A stretch of 64,000 bases of DNA from Ceratodon purpureus. Its lineage: Eukaryota; Streptophyta; Bryopsida; Pseudoditrichales; Ditrichaceae. The stretch lies in contig CM026426.1 of the NCBI GenBank assembly GCA_014871385.1, positions 67,169,692 through 67,233,691 of the forward strand, written 5' to 3'. How positions within the stretch are numbered: position 1 is the stretch's first letter; every line of letters starts with the position of its first letter. The translations under genes and the position numbers were made by a program. Below are positions 9,656 through 22,145 of the stretch, piece after piece. Under the pieces are notes generated by a model, which saw nothing but the letters and a program-made list of their open reading frames with translations, ran no database searches and was not told the DNA's origin.

Positions 9656-12600
9656 ATGGCGCATCTCTCTGTAGACAGAGTGTTAGGCATGGCCGTCCTC
9701 AGAGCTCATGGTGTTGGGATTCCACTTACAGTGAGGGTAGATGAGGATGGCTTGGCAACTGTTACGGCGCAGCGCCTTAGCCTGAGGTTTCACTTTAGAG
9801 AGGAGAGTATTAGTTTAGAGGAGGAGATTTATGATGATGAGACCAATGAGATCACACACACTCTGGATCAGGTTTCAGAGAAAGACGATGACGATAACAT
9901 GTTGTGGAACCTCTATCTCGGTAGATACAGAGTTTATGGTCTTACAGAGTCTCAGATACAGGCGTCGGCTGAGATTCTAACTCCTCGTCGATCATCTACT
10001 ATTCAGACTCCTCTGCCATGCGATGTAAAGGTCAAATTAGAGCCAGGACTGGATACTCCGGATGTACCTCCAGTCATCTCCCTTTCTTCAGACGAGGAGA
10101 CAAGTCCGCTGAAAGCAGCACCTGGGGTTCCAAAACAGACTATAGAATCTAGAATGCCATTGGATTTCCCAGTCAAGAGCTCCAATACCTCACAATCTTC
10201 AAAGGACGAGACTGCCAGTGTCATCCCTCTCATTCGGAGTCTTGCGGAGAGACCACGCAGAAGTAACATTTTGAAAAGAATAGATTTCTCCTTGGTGAGA
10301 CACGAGAAGGTTGAGTATTTACCTGCTGTGTTCGACGACAACGTGATCTTTGAGCTCCCTCCTGTTGGTGATGGAGCTTCCAGGACGCAAGCGAAGGCAA
10401 TGCAGGGAATGGACAAGCGTTACGATGGACATGTATGGACCAAGACAATCACAACCAACATCGCTAACGATTTCCGCCTCGCTTTCCGCTACTCCAGCTG
10501 CGTTGGTTGGCTGCGCTGCAACAACCAGGACTGTGCATTCCGCAACCGTCGACCGCGAATTGTTGAGGTAAAGGAGACCGAGTTTGACGGATGTACCCTA
10601 CAACCACTTCAGGTAGCTCAGCCTCCACCAGCTGATTCATCAATTGTCTGCAAGGTATGTAAAGAGCCTCCTGCATGTATTGCTACATGTGGAGCGAAAG
10701 TTTATTACGTGATTGGGAAACCCAACCAGAGCAAGGCATGTATCCATATCGGAACACATGATCACCCAGTCAAGGTTGGGGACTATAGGGATACAAAGGC
10801 GGAGATTGGGAGCCTAATAGAAGAGCAAGTGGAGATGAATTCCAAGGCTACCAAGAGCGCTGTTGTCTTGGAGGCAGGTAAGGTTCTGATCGTCAGCTAT
10901 CTCCTTCAGCCAGAGGACTCATCACCGAAGAAGCTGAGCATGGAGGAGCTCATCCCGGTCCTGGATCGCTCCAAAGACATGGCATCCCAGAACATCTGCA
11001 ACAAAGTTATGACGTTTCGGCGACTCAGAAGGTACGGTGTTATGGACGCAATCACTAAACTCCGTGGAATCAGTCTGTGGGCGTTTGTCCAAGAGAAAAA
11101 GTTCCCGGGTGAGGGGGCCGAACGGGAAAAAGTTTTTGTGTTCAAGATGTCCGAAGTTGGTCCTGGGACTAGTGTCGACTTGGTATGTCAGATGCAAGCT
11201 GGCGGAGACCTTGAAAACGCATGGATTATGTTTGACCACGTGAAAAGTGTGACGAAATGGTCAACTATGGCTTGCCATGTGTACAACGCCACATACTGCC
11301 GAGTGATGACAATCCCCAGCTGCGACATGCAATCCGAGGATACCGAAGCCCAGCTCGTCTTCTGGAAGAACCTGAATCTCGTCATGAACTGGAACGGCCT
11401 TGAAGCACCAAATTTCAAGGGCTTTATGGCCGACAATGCGCAGGCGAACTAGAATGCTGTGAGGATTATCTACGGCAATGGCAACAAAGAGGACCGAATG
11501 GAGGATCGAGAGAGGTCCTGCCTCTTCCATTGGACTAAGAGCATGCTACAGTATACAGTGAAGTACTTCCATGAAGAACTCCGAGAGCAGCACAAGAAGA
11601 TGTGTAACCAGTACAAGGCAGCTCAGAGTTTGACAGAGGCGAAAACTCTGTACCACGCGTTGCGAGCCTGGTGGGTATGGACCGGGCTTTTGGGCGAGGT
11701 GGCTCTGACCAAACTGGATCAGTGGTTGGCTTATTGGCACCACCGCTACCGCCAGTGGGGAGGATTCATGTCTGGGGTAAGTTATCCCTAGAACTGTGAT
11801 ACGTTCCTTTCATTCCTTATCTTATCACCCTACTCAGAAGAACTTATATCTATGGCTGTCAAGGAAGGCCCTTGAATATCAACGAGGGCACTGTAAAAGT
11901 AGTGCCGTTAACGGCATTGCATTTGTAGTGCCGTCGCATTCGCTCGGGGGCCCCTCACAAAACCATCCTAGATGCTATCCTTTAGTTTCAATGAAGGCCA
12001 TCGAGTGTCAGCGAAGGCGCTGCAAAAGGGGTGCCGTTAACGGCACTGCTTTTTCAATGCCCTAGTTTGCACTTGGGGGCCCCTCACTAAACTATCCTGG
12101 AATATATACTTTAGTGTCAGCGAAGGCCGTCGAGTGTCACCGAAGGGGCTGCAAAAGGAGTGCCGTTAACGGCAGTGCTTTTGTAGTGCCCTCGTCTTCC
12201 CTGGAAGCCCTCACTTAACTATCTTTGAATCTAACTAATTCCTTTGTCTAAACTGCAGAAATTCACGGAAGAAGAACTTACAGAGATGCCCACCTGCAAC
12301 CTCACTGAAACCGTTCACAACAAGTGGCTCCAAGCTTCGGGGAACAACGGCAGCGATCTCTACGTTGCCACCGTCGACGATTATGTTCGGGCATTTCTAC
12401 AGGTTGTTAACTCTTACCTGTTTCTGAAGGGTGAGCTGGGCGGAACACGTCCAACGAAGAAAGAACTGAAGCTTAGGATGGCGGAGCGCAGAGCAAAAAT
12501 TACAGGAAATCCTGCGCTGCTCGAAGATCCCATGCTGGACATGCCTGGAGCAGATGAGTTTTGCACCCGTGAACCTGTCACGCCTGGAGCAAAAGTATTT

Positions 12601-13773
12601 GGATCACAGAAGCGGATGGCCGAAGTACCCATCGGAGCTGAGGAGGAGTCACATCGGCCCGACATGGTTAACTTTTCGCGTCCAAGAGGTCCCGGACGCG
12701 CCGTCAGACCCCGCCTTGTGCAGATGCCCGTGATTGTGGAAGACGATTCTGAACATGACGTTGAGGTAGAAGAGGACCAATCACCCGCACCGAAAGCTCC
12801 TTCACCCTTAGCGTCACAGGAGAATGAAGCAGGCATACGTCATGTCAACGTGGTTGAAGAAACGAAGGTCAATGAGAGAGAGTGGCACATTTCCAGGCTT
12901 CCCAAAACTTCTGCTAAGTGCTGTTGGGCCCAGAGAGCTGTTACGAAAAAAAAATGTACCGAGAAAATAGTGAGGGGCCCAAACTTCACTGCTGCACCAA
13001 CCTACACTAGAGTTTGGACTAACTATCGCAGGAACATAACTGAGAGGACGGACTTCTTCTTCTGCTCCGATGATATTGAGCGCTGCGTGAAAGGCTCTAA
13101 GCGCAAATGGGTAGCACACTACTCGAAGGACCAGGAATTGCCCTCCATTTCAGAGGTCTCGCCAGTGAAACTAGGTACTCACCTAAAGCTCACTGAGATT
13201 CTTGCTCTCGAAGCAGCAGGGTTTCAACTTCCGCAGAAGAAGCCGGTCTCCCCAAGACGCCTCTTCCCCTCTGCCCCGCCCCCTAAAAATCTCAGTTCGG
13301 TGCCAGTTCCTGCAGACGCTGATCGTTATCCTGGTAGGAGAGATGGCAAGATGGTGAAGCGCACTACCACTCGCCCCAATACGGCGCAGCGACTCTCCAT
13401 GGGCTCCTCCGAGTCCCTCAAAGCTCGTCTCCGTTCCGTCACCATGATACCTGAGCCGGGCCATGGTTGCATCATTCAGCTGGATTCGGGCATTGCTCCC
13501 AACATCACACGTTACCATATCACCATCAGCTCTTGCCCTAGCTGCACTTGCCCTGCATTCAGGAAGACGATGACTACTTTTTGAGGCAGGGTTCAGTTCA
13601 TGTACTGTAAGCACATATATCACATCCTCTTGAAGGTCTGCAACCGTGATCCTGAAGCCGAGCTTTTCATCCATGCGCCTACCTTTAGTTTCAACGAAGT
13701 CAAGCTAGTCCGAGAGAGTGGAGTCCTGACTCACCTCTCGGCCAAAAGACAAGAGGCTGGAAACTTTGGATGA
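9656..13773 (+). pseudogene. MULE-like transposase with C-terminal SWIM zinc finger
   Basis: Two exons (9656-11776 and 12259-13773) are joined in phase by GGG|GTAAGT and AACTGCAG. The N-terminus is acidic and serine-rich (VISLSSDEETSP). A zinc-finger-like part follows (LRCNNQDCAFRNR, VCKVCKEPPACIATC). The transposase core reads TKWSTMACHVYNATYCRVMT, IPSCDMQSEDTEAQLVFWKN and PNFKGFMADNAQAN, the Asp-centred blocks of the MULE/RNase H-type fold. The C-terminal SWIM finger is SSCPSCTCPAF ... MYCKHIYHILLKVCN (CxCx(n)CxH). Two in-frame stops remain, at 11450-11452 (a TAG where related proteins have Trp) and 13582-13584, so it is probably inactive but recently decayed. SWIM fingers are common in plant MuDR/FAR1-type transposases. 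Confidence 0.68.
11777..12258 (+). repeat. transposase intron carrying three GTTAAC palindromes
   Basis: The 482-bp intron holds three copies of the GGCACTGC/GTTAAC palindrome, centred near 11910, 12039 and 12168, exactly 129 bp apart. Each copy has the form CTGCAAAAG-GTGCCGTTAACGGCA-TGCTTTT. The repeat unit also contains a mirrored GGGGCCCCTCAC block and TCACCGAAGG-like words. It is the same palindrome family as in the introns of the neighbouring ParB-like gene, on the opposite strand and in an unrelated gene. Confidence 0.8.
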
Positions 13774-14029
13774 CAGGCATTCACATCGCGGACAGTAGTT
13801 AATGTGGATGCTTAGTCACTGGTGATTGAATTTTTCCTTGTACTGAGTCAGCAATACAATTTTCGTATTGCCTATTTCAATATGAAGGTTTTGTCAATCA
13901 CATTTACTTCATTGTGTAAGAGTAGCATTTGCTTTGGACATCGGGCCTACTTACATTGTCTCACCTAACAGTTCAAGTGTACTAGTGCCATCTTTACAAA
14001 TTATTAGCCACTTCATTCTTTCAACTTAC

Positions 14030-14477
14030 CGCATTTAGACATTCCCCTTGCATTTTCAGCGGAATTAGAAACCTCCGGCTGTACTACAGGACAAGCAACA
14101 TTGACGTTCACTGTTTGTTCCTCACTTCGAGATCGTCGTAAGTGGGGACGTTTTGACAGTGGACGCGCTTCACTCTTTCTACCCAATGCTTCCCTAGAAT
14201 AAGTCCCTGGTGGAATCTTCCCAACCTTGGAGTATGCATGATTTGAGAAGGGCACGACCGGCTCCCTCTCAACTACTACAGTACAGCTTGGCTCCTCTAC
14301 AACCTTTGGTCCCCCTATGAGGTCTAATCCTACATTGACCGCAACGTTTCCTGAATGCCCTTCACTGCCACCTTCCGCCTCATCTTCCCCCTCAACCTCC
14401 ACATATGGTTGAAATGGGCCAACGACATCACCAAGTGAGATAGCAGTTTCTCCGACATCTTCCATACCCAAAAACAT
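14030..14477 (-). CDS. uncharacterised exon with acidic and basic blocks
   Basis: An open minus-strand frame begins MFLGMEDVGETAISLGDVVG and ends at a donor (AATGCG|GTAAGT). It has an acidic segment (EVEGEDEAEGGSEG) and a basic Arg/Ser segment (RPLSKRPHLRRSRSEEQ). No domain is recognised. It lies tail-to-tail with the MULE-like transposase. The second exon, if any, would be to the left, where I find only the transposase on the other strand; it may be a chance frame. Confidence 0.28.
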
Positions 14478-14745
14478 GCTCTACTTGGGAGTCGCTCAAA
14501 AAAGAGAATGCACAAAGAAGAAGAGACCTTCTACTGCCACTACCTAAATATCCATGAACTCAGACGTTGGCGCCTTTGAAACGGGGACCGTATAATGATA
14601 AATGAATTTCATCCTTTCAAAGTTGGTCTGTCTAGGACCTTTAGGACTATTCAAATTGATTTGAAGACGGAACTAAAAAATTAGAAATAGAGGGGGAACA
14701 AGCTAAAGGCCTAACTTGAAAAGTTTTAGTTTAAAATTTTTTAAA

Positions 14746-14754
<9 letters not shown>

Positions 14755-14790
<36 letters not shown>
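14755..14790. repeat. 36-bp adenine tract
   Basis: A run of A preceded by short TTTAAAATTTAAATTTAA words. It could be the poly(A) tail of an old retroposed sequence on the plus strand, or a plain microsatellite; no coding sequence of a LINE is visible upstream. Confidence 0.6.
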
Positions 14791-14793
<3 letters not shown>

Positions 14794-17600
14794 ACAGAAT
14801 GGTACAAAAGAAATCTGAAGAAAAAGCTACTCAAAGTGGGTGTGTGTACACCGAGCGCAAAGAAGGATTTCAATGGAGAATTTGAAATGGAAAAAATAGA
14901 GTAAATAGAAAATGAGTAAAGAATAATTAAGAAGAAAATGAACAAAGTAATCAGAGAGTACATTGGCACACGAATTAGAAGATAGCAGGGAGGAATAGAA
15001 TGGATAGATAAATCAGGAATTGACAAGATTATTAGAATGGAAGAAGATGGAAAGCGAAACAAATTCAAATAATTACCGCAATAAGTAATATGTTGAATGT
15101 CATATACATGAGATTGGAAGAGATGTATGAATTTGAAGAAAATGACATAAAATTCAGTAATTTAATTAAGGACCTTACAAAATATAGGATTAGTACAGGA
15201 ACAAAGCGGGAAGGTAGTACATTTTTAATATAAAAACCTTGTTCAGTCCACGGTTATAGGGTATGAAAAAATTCCTGAATCTATTAATATTCTAAGAATA
15301 TTCTCAGAATATTCTTGGAATGTTCGAATATTCTAAATTTATATTCGACTTTCAGTCAAAAAGTTACTTTTTTAAAGATTTTGGACCCAATTTACAGCTC
15401 GCCGCTCTCCAAATCTCCGCTCGCCGCTCGCAGCACGCATACAAGTCTCCCTCCGGGAGACATGACCCTACCTACAGACACGACTTGTCAAATTGACTCT
15501 ACGTACAGGCACACCTTTTAGAAATTAAGGCATAACTAGGAATTAAGAAAGAAGAATGAATTACTTCACCACACTACACAACATTGTGTGAGTGATAGTC
15601 ACATTATGTAAAAAATATAAAAATAGAATTCTATTGTCTAATTGATTGTCAACTTGACTCTGAGTAGCTCACTATATAATTAATTCACAATGCTCTTTGT
15701 CAAATTGAAATTATAGCTTTGATGCACAGTGTATTAATCTGCAGAACTGTAGAATCAGAATGGAGACTCACTGGAGCACATTGGCTACTGTCTAATTGAC
15801 AATTGAATTCAGATTACTTGCTGCATAATGTCTAGTTATCACTGGTCAAATGGACAAGATGGTGGTTCGGTATGCATCCATGTGCATGCATACATTGTCA
15901 GCTTGACTTGCATGGACCATGTCTAATTGACACAGTGGAGAGTTAGTGAGAGTTACAGTGAATGTGGTGACTCACACTGGATATTGTCTATTTGAAAATG
16001 AAGATGCTGATGGAGCAGAGTGAACAGTGGGTGAGATTGTCTATTTGAACTCAGAACAAAGGAAGAGTTACTGAGTGAATAGAAAATAGAAATTATAGAA
16101 AATAAACACAACAGTTTGTCCAATTGACATTGCATTGTTGTGAATGAGAATTATGGAAGAGTAAGAATTCCAGGGGATTACTGGAACAATGAATTGAGTA
16201 TTACTTGATAGTCTTTTGAATTAGATTGGCCATCTGAAATGGAAGACTGAAAATGACTTAGAGTTTATGGAAGATAGATTGAGTACATTGATGGATAAAA
16301 GTGGCATTAATTATTAAAGAGTGATCAACCTCAGTGATTATTAGTTCTCATTATAATAAAACTTGAATGTATTCAATTGGGAAATAGTGTAGTCATTGTA
16401 ATTGAGTAATACAATTGAGAAGCATAGTTGTGATGAATGGTAGACTTGGAGTATGATTGAATGTGAACGAGTAGACAGTGATTACATGTCTAATTGAAAT
16501 GCGATGGATGGGAGGAAAAAGATGAAGACAAGCAAGGAGTTGCTTGAGATAAGTTAATCTATCATAACATATCCCAAAGCATTATTCATAGGCATAAATA
16601 GGTTGAACACTAGATTCTAACCTAGTAATGAATGAACTTACATATGCATAATAAATGCATTGTCTAATTGAACTTGGAAGGGAGTGATGGCAATAAACCG
16701 AGAGATGGTACTTGTCAAATTGAACTCCCATTACCCTTGAACCAATTGAGAGTATGGATTACTTGGGTGGTATGTGACTTGGGGTAATTAAGTCATTAGA
16801 GTTATAAAGAGATTCTTTTAAGGAAATACTTTGCATTCTATAATTCTTTACTTACTACAGTGACCTTTAGTTACGTTAAAAGCTAAATGAAAAGACCTAT
16901 TCCCGTGACTTACCACTATTTGTAAATTTTACCAATTACATACAAGATAAACAAGAGTATTGTAATCATTTGTCAAAACAACCCCGCATATCTCATCAAG
17001 TTTGAACCAAGGGAGTCAATTGCAATGGCAATACACGAGAAAATGTCTCACATGATTTCCTAATTGAATTGCAATACCTTGGAAATCAAAATTGATAAAA
17101 TGTATCGCCAAAATTGTCAAAAAACTCTAAGTTTTCATAAGATCACCAAACATTGTTAACCCTTAATTGCCACAGCGGACCAATATGGTCCTCGATGGAG
17201 CCTTTTGCTGCTTTTGATCTCAACGGTGGCGTTTTTTGAGATTTTATCCGATGTAGTTGATTGTTTTTGAAAAGGGTACGTAACCAAGTTACCTCAACAT
17301 TCACCGTTTTGGATTTCCAAAATTATTTTATTATATATGCAGAAATATGGCAAAAAGCCAATGAAGTTGCATTTTTCTCCAAAACAAGGATGTCAATTAA
17401 GGGTTATAAGTATAAATTCAACCAATCTGCTTACATGAATTTTGATGCAGCTAGCAATGTACCGCAAAACTAAGGTATAATGGAATCAACTTTAGGATCC
17501 AAGGCAGCATCTAAGACGACTTATAAAGTCACCAAACCACAGTAAAATTACCATACCTAAAAGGTACATGCACTTAATATTGATTTGAAAAGCATCAAAC
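14791..17600. repeat. AT-rich DNA with dispersed TGTCTAATTGA motif
   Basis: No gene is seen. Between about 15487 and 16725 the motif TTGTC(T/A)AATTGA(C) recurs about 13 times on the plus strand (for example near 15487, 15636, 15698, 15785, 15921, 15987, 16040, 16115, 16488, 16661 and 16711), usually 50-100 bp apart. The full form TGTCAATTGACA would be palindromic. Dispersed copies in one orientation resemble the subterminal repeats of a non-autonomous DNA transposon, but I could not find matching terminal inverted repeats. Confidence 0.5.
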
Positions 17601-17609
17601 TGTAAGATG

Positions 17610-18510
17610 AATTTCTAATTAAAACATCTTTCCAATCAATTAGATGATTTTCAAATGTTCAACTTTGATGGGGATGTCAAAAGTTCTGAAGTAGAAATCA
17701 TGTGTTGGATCCGACAAACGATTTTTCAATGTTTAGTTTCTATAGGGATGCCAAAATAATTGTAGTAAACATCATCTGTGGGATCTAACAGATGATTTTT
17801 CAATATTCAATATCCATAAAGATGTGAAATTGTTTGTTGTAAAAATTATCTATCGGATCTGACAGATGATTTTTTAATGTTCAGTTTCTATGGGGTAGTG
17901 AAAATAAGATGTGTTGAAATTCATGTGTCGGATCAGACAGTTGATATTTTAGTGTTCAATTTCTAAAAGGAAGTAAAAATGTTTGTAGTAAAAAATAAGT
18001 GTCAGATCCAACAAACGATTTTTTAGAGTTGGGTTTCCAAGGGATTGTGAAAATAATTTTAGTGAAAATCATTTGTCGGATCCAATAGATCCTTTTCCAT
18101 CTCTTATGTCAGTTAGGTACCATGCCATTTTTCATTCATTTGTACAATTTGCAATTAAAATGCCCTAAAATGTGCTTCATCATATAAAATGCCGTCAATA
18201 TTCAAGAGAATGGTTGAAAAGAATAAGGCTCGGCAAATTTGGACGTTGCAAAAATCATCTGTCAAATTCAAAAAATGATTTTCACACCACTATCTTTCAT
18301 TGAACTATGGAAATTGAACTTTAAAAAATCATCTATCGAATCCGGCAGATGATTTTTCATCAAAAGATTTCTATATGGCTGTGAAAAAACCATAGATAAA
18401 ATTTCACATGTCGGATCCAATAGATGCTTTTTTATTCACAATTTTACATGGGGATGTGGAAACTTTTGTAGTAAAAATCATTTGCCGGTTTAGAGAAACA
18501 ATTTTTTCTA
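17610..18510. repeat. ~75-bp tandem array with GGATCC-centred palindrome
   Basis: About ten diverged units, 70-80 bp apart in the best part (cores near 17712, 17785, 17857, 17926, 18006 and 18082, then 18262, 18340, 18410 and 18488). The consensus core is ATCATCTGTCGGATCC followed by its mirror GGATCCGACAGATGAT, then a spacer like TCAATGTTCAGTTTCTATGG. Units differ at many positions, so the array is old. Confidence 0.75.
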
Positions 18511-20268
18511 AGGCTGTGAGATCTTAAGAGCATGCTCCATCTAGGTAGAGGTTACGTAGTGATTTGCGGTGATCACATTTGCAGCAAATTGCATTATTAT
18601 CAATGTGGATAAGTTGTTGAGTTCTTGATCGTTTAGTAAGGTCCAGTGATTCAATGATTAATAGCCACACTTCATTTTTTTGGTTCCTTGTGCTAGTTAA
18701 TGGAATAGATCTTGGGTCCAGTGATTTTAGCTGCCCTTTAAATTCAGTAGTCAAATCCTATAGTTGGCTTTTATGATATTTTTATATGAGGTACCGTAAA
18801 GAAACATAACACCATGTTTGCAATTTTTACATTTAAATTGTTCAACTTCCGATGTTTTGCTTCATGGTGACCATGTGCACCACTCCATTTTAGATTTAAA
18901 AACATTGTGATTAACACGCCACAAAGGTGGAGATGACCATCGGTAAGCTCTAGTCCATTGCAATAGCTCAGGTATTGCCAAGAGAAAAAACAAAATAGCT
19001 GAGGTGGTAGAATGGATCCATGAGATATAGGAAAATATTATAGTTCCCTCCATTGTTGTGCTCAGAGAATGCGCTTACTCCATGGCTTCAAAGAGCAAAA
19101 TTTTGGGTAAATGTAAAAATTTCCAATCACTTTTTGCCTTCTCGATTATAGTGGTGCTATCCTTTTCTTATTGTATTAGTATTTTTTTTGGATTAAGCAA
19201 TCCCTATTCCAGTCCCAAAGCCGCTCTTTCACCCTGATTTGATCCTTACGCATAGTCTTGAGGCCGCTCCCCTCTTAGTCCCATCGAGCCTTTCCCTCAA
19301 TGTTTTGTCTCCTCACTACCCCCTATCATTACGTGCAAAAACAGGTCTAGAAAAGGTCATGTAAGTGGCACGTGAGAGAAAAAAATGGGGCCTGACCGCG
19401 CACTTTTAAGGTGGCCGCACTTGTGCCACCATGGTGTCAGCAACGCCGCCGCCGGGGGTCGAACCAATGACCTTCGCGGGGGGCGTGTGTCCGGCGCTGC
19501 TACAGTGGCGCGCTGACAGTTATCTAGCAAAGCTTGGACCGGTTCCCAAGCCGGCCTGCTCATATCAGCAAACTTTCTGCCAGCACTTTGAACGAGGAAG
19601 TTATGAGTCCGCCAGCCTACCTCCTCCACCGACGACGAGTGTGTGCCGAAGGTTTTTGACCGCGTAGAGAGAGTGAGTGCAGCTAACAAGTATTAGCGCT
19701 ACTGGGGGAGCGTGGCATTTGGAAAATTGGATGCAGCCAGCGGGAGTTGGGGCTGGGAGGATTCCAGTTGATTTGGGAGAGTGGGTGCGGGTTAGTGCGA
19801 ATGGAGAAACACGTGATTGTGGGAATTCGGTGCCGGCAGCAAGAGTTGGCACTTGCTGCGAGTTGTCCAGGTGATTCGGGGTATTGGGTGTTGTGTATGT
19901 AGCGAATTGTGCTTGAGTAGGACATCCTGAATCAAGGTGGAAGTGCGGCTTTCTTCGCTGTCAACTTAATGTGCCGTTTGCTGCCAGCAAGCTACAAAAC
20001 TAGGTAACTTTTTTTTCATATCGATGAATTCTCTGTCTTGACATGATCTAGGCTTTTTGGCCTCCTGGGGGCAACGTTGTGACTAGGAAGGATTATGAAT
20101 TACTTCATCTATAATTACCAACTCAAGATTTTGCTGTCGTCAAGTGCTCAAACTGTGCAAATGTCATTTTCTCTATGCTGGCAGTATGTTCCCTCCCCAT
20201 GGTTGGTATGAAAGGGAGATGTTATAGTTCATTACTGTGTCTCCCAATACCTTGGGGTTTAGGGAAGC
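18511..20268. other. no gene recognised; possible remnants
   Basis: The stretch is AT-rich to about 19.2 kb, then GC-rich. Short open frames on both strands show no recognisable domain. At 19431-19470 a GC-rich segment contains a GGTTCGAC-like word on the minus strand. The first TTGCTGCCAGCAA palindrome appears at 19978-19990, marking the left edge of the X/Y gene block. Confidence 0.4.
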
Positions 20269-21415
20269 ATGGCCAGACGGCCAAAATTGCTAGTTCAGAG
20301 CGTAATTTTGCACAACGATCAAGATGTCCATGGCAATTAGATCCCAATGAGGCTTGATCGGGATTCATGGGTTGTGCTGCAACCAAAGTCGGAAGGGCCT
20401 TAGGGTAGAGAGGCCAGGCGGTATGGTGGAGATAATTTTTGTGGGGCCTTCAAGGCTCAGATCATGGATTTTTCCTGGACACCTCGTGTGCGTGGAGCAA
20501 GCAACCTTGATAAGCTGCTTGTGCGGCATGCGTATCAACCTCGCTAATTAAGCTTGGATCCTGCTGTGGTAGCGAGTAGGCAATGCATAGCCAACTACCT
20601 ATACTCCTCGCACTTTGATGATTGGGTACCCCACATCTATCATCAGTCCCATTCCTGTCCTCCATGCAGTGATTTGGAAGGCGACGCGGAATGGTCAAAG
20701 CCATACAGACTTGTTGGACACGAGTACATTCTTCCTTGGTGGCGTATATTTTCCCCCCGTAGAGCCTATGTTGTACGGGAGGATAGAACCAATCCCACTC
20801 CCTGGTTTCAACGACGTGGAGTGGCCTTTGCCAGACATGCACACCACTGAAGCCTTCAGGACGAAGCTGACAGCAGATTTTTCGAATGCGATGAAAGCGT
20901 CCACTGGCAGTAGTTTCGCCCATGAGCAATGGTTTATGCATGTCCATGTTATGGTGGACTTGTTTGCGGTCGCATGTGACAGCATTCGGCGGACTCCTCC
21001 ACTTTTCGTTCTACACTCTCCATCTGAGGCACTCCTAAGTAGTCTGATTAATCCTGGATGGGCTGAGAAGTTTCACATTGGCTAGGATGTTATCAAGTGT
21101 GTTGTGAATAGGTCCTACATTGTCTTTCGGTACCATGTGGGCAGGCAAACACTATACACCAGGTTCCATTATACAAGGTTTAGGGGTGCTGCCAACAATA
21201 GATGGGATGCAATTGACCACCTACCAGAGGTGGAGATGGCAGAATTCTATTGTACATGAAGAAGGAGACCAATGCCAGCATTTGAAGTGGGCAAGGACTG
21301 GCCTGTATCCCACTTGCGCCATGAAATTGTAATAATGCTCAGAGACAATGATCCCAAAGAGTACAACATGGTTATGGTGGAAGCAGACGGTTCACGTGAA
21401 AAAAGGTACATGTAA
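20269..21415 (+). pseudogene. gene X, copy 1 (degenerate)
   Basis: This is a diverged, broken copy of the gene at 39580-40752. Shared blocks include ATGGCCAGACGGCC at the start, HVMVDLFAVACDSIRRTPP with FVLHSPSEALLSSLINPGW near the middle, and WPLPDMHTTEAFRTKLTADF just before. The reading frame is broken several times by stops and frame slips, so no full-length product is expected. The next gene (Y) converges on it from the right, exactly as in the second block. Family not recognised. Confidence 0.6.
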
Positions 21416-22145
21416 GCAACATCACTCCATTGGTTTTAGATACGCAAGGTGCTGCTGCTTGGTATCAGAATAATTGTACTAACGCATTCTATTGGAGGCA
21501 TTAATGTAGATCAACATACGTAATGAGAGGCGTGTACTTCTTCGTGAGGTGGCGGTTCTGAAAACCATCAAGATAGTGGAAGTGTAGGATAGCAATGTTT
21601 TCACCACGGCATTAAGGTGTTCTATCAGGGTCTTCACGAGTTTGCCCAGAGTATTTGAATTGCCTCCACGTTTCAGTAAACTGATGCCAATATGATTTTT
21701 TGCACATGTAAGGGACTATGCATTGTGCTTGAGACATCATGTATGGTTAAATTTATGTTTTATCATCCCAGACCGGTCTGTAACATTCCTCCTTGATGAA
21801 TGCAAGTCTACTTCTAGAACATCTTGCTGGCAGCAAAGATTAGGGTTAAAGGCAATGGCGACTTTCACAGAATCATGACCAAGGTGGCAGCCACATGTAC
21901 AAAATGCAAATAAAATACGATAAAATTCATCATAAGTGTCCAAGAAAACGAGGTTTGGTTTCCAGAAAGTCTGACCCCTCACTATTGGAACTACTTACAC
22001 ATTGCTGCCACCAACTCGTTGCTTTGACCGCAGCTGCAATCAAGGCAGTCGGGAATCAAGGCAGCACATGAAATAAAATGTGGAACAACGTAAATGCCGC
22101 TAATACTAATCCGCTATGGCACTATCAACAAAAAAAAACAAGACT

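Noticed and set aside
9656-13773. Alternative genetic code (TAG as Gln) to explain the in-frame stops
   Set aside because: Stops of all three types occur, and at several the expected residue is Trp or Tyr, not Gln; other genes end normally at TAG.
14754-15068. A 104-residue Phe/Ile/Ser-rich minus-strand frame
   Set aside because: It starts in the poly-A tract and is composed of simple AT-rich sequence.
19431-19520. tRNA-like or SINE-head signal (GGTTCGACCCCC on the minus strand)
   Set aside because: The word fits a B box, but the flanking bases do not pair as a T stem and no acceptor or anticodon stem could be drawn.
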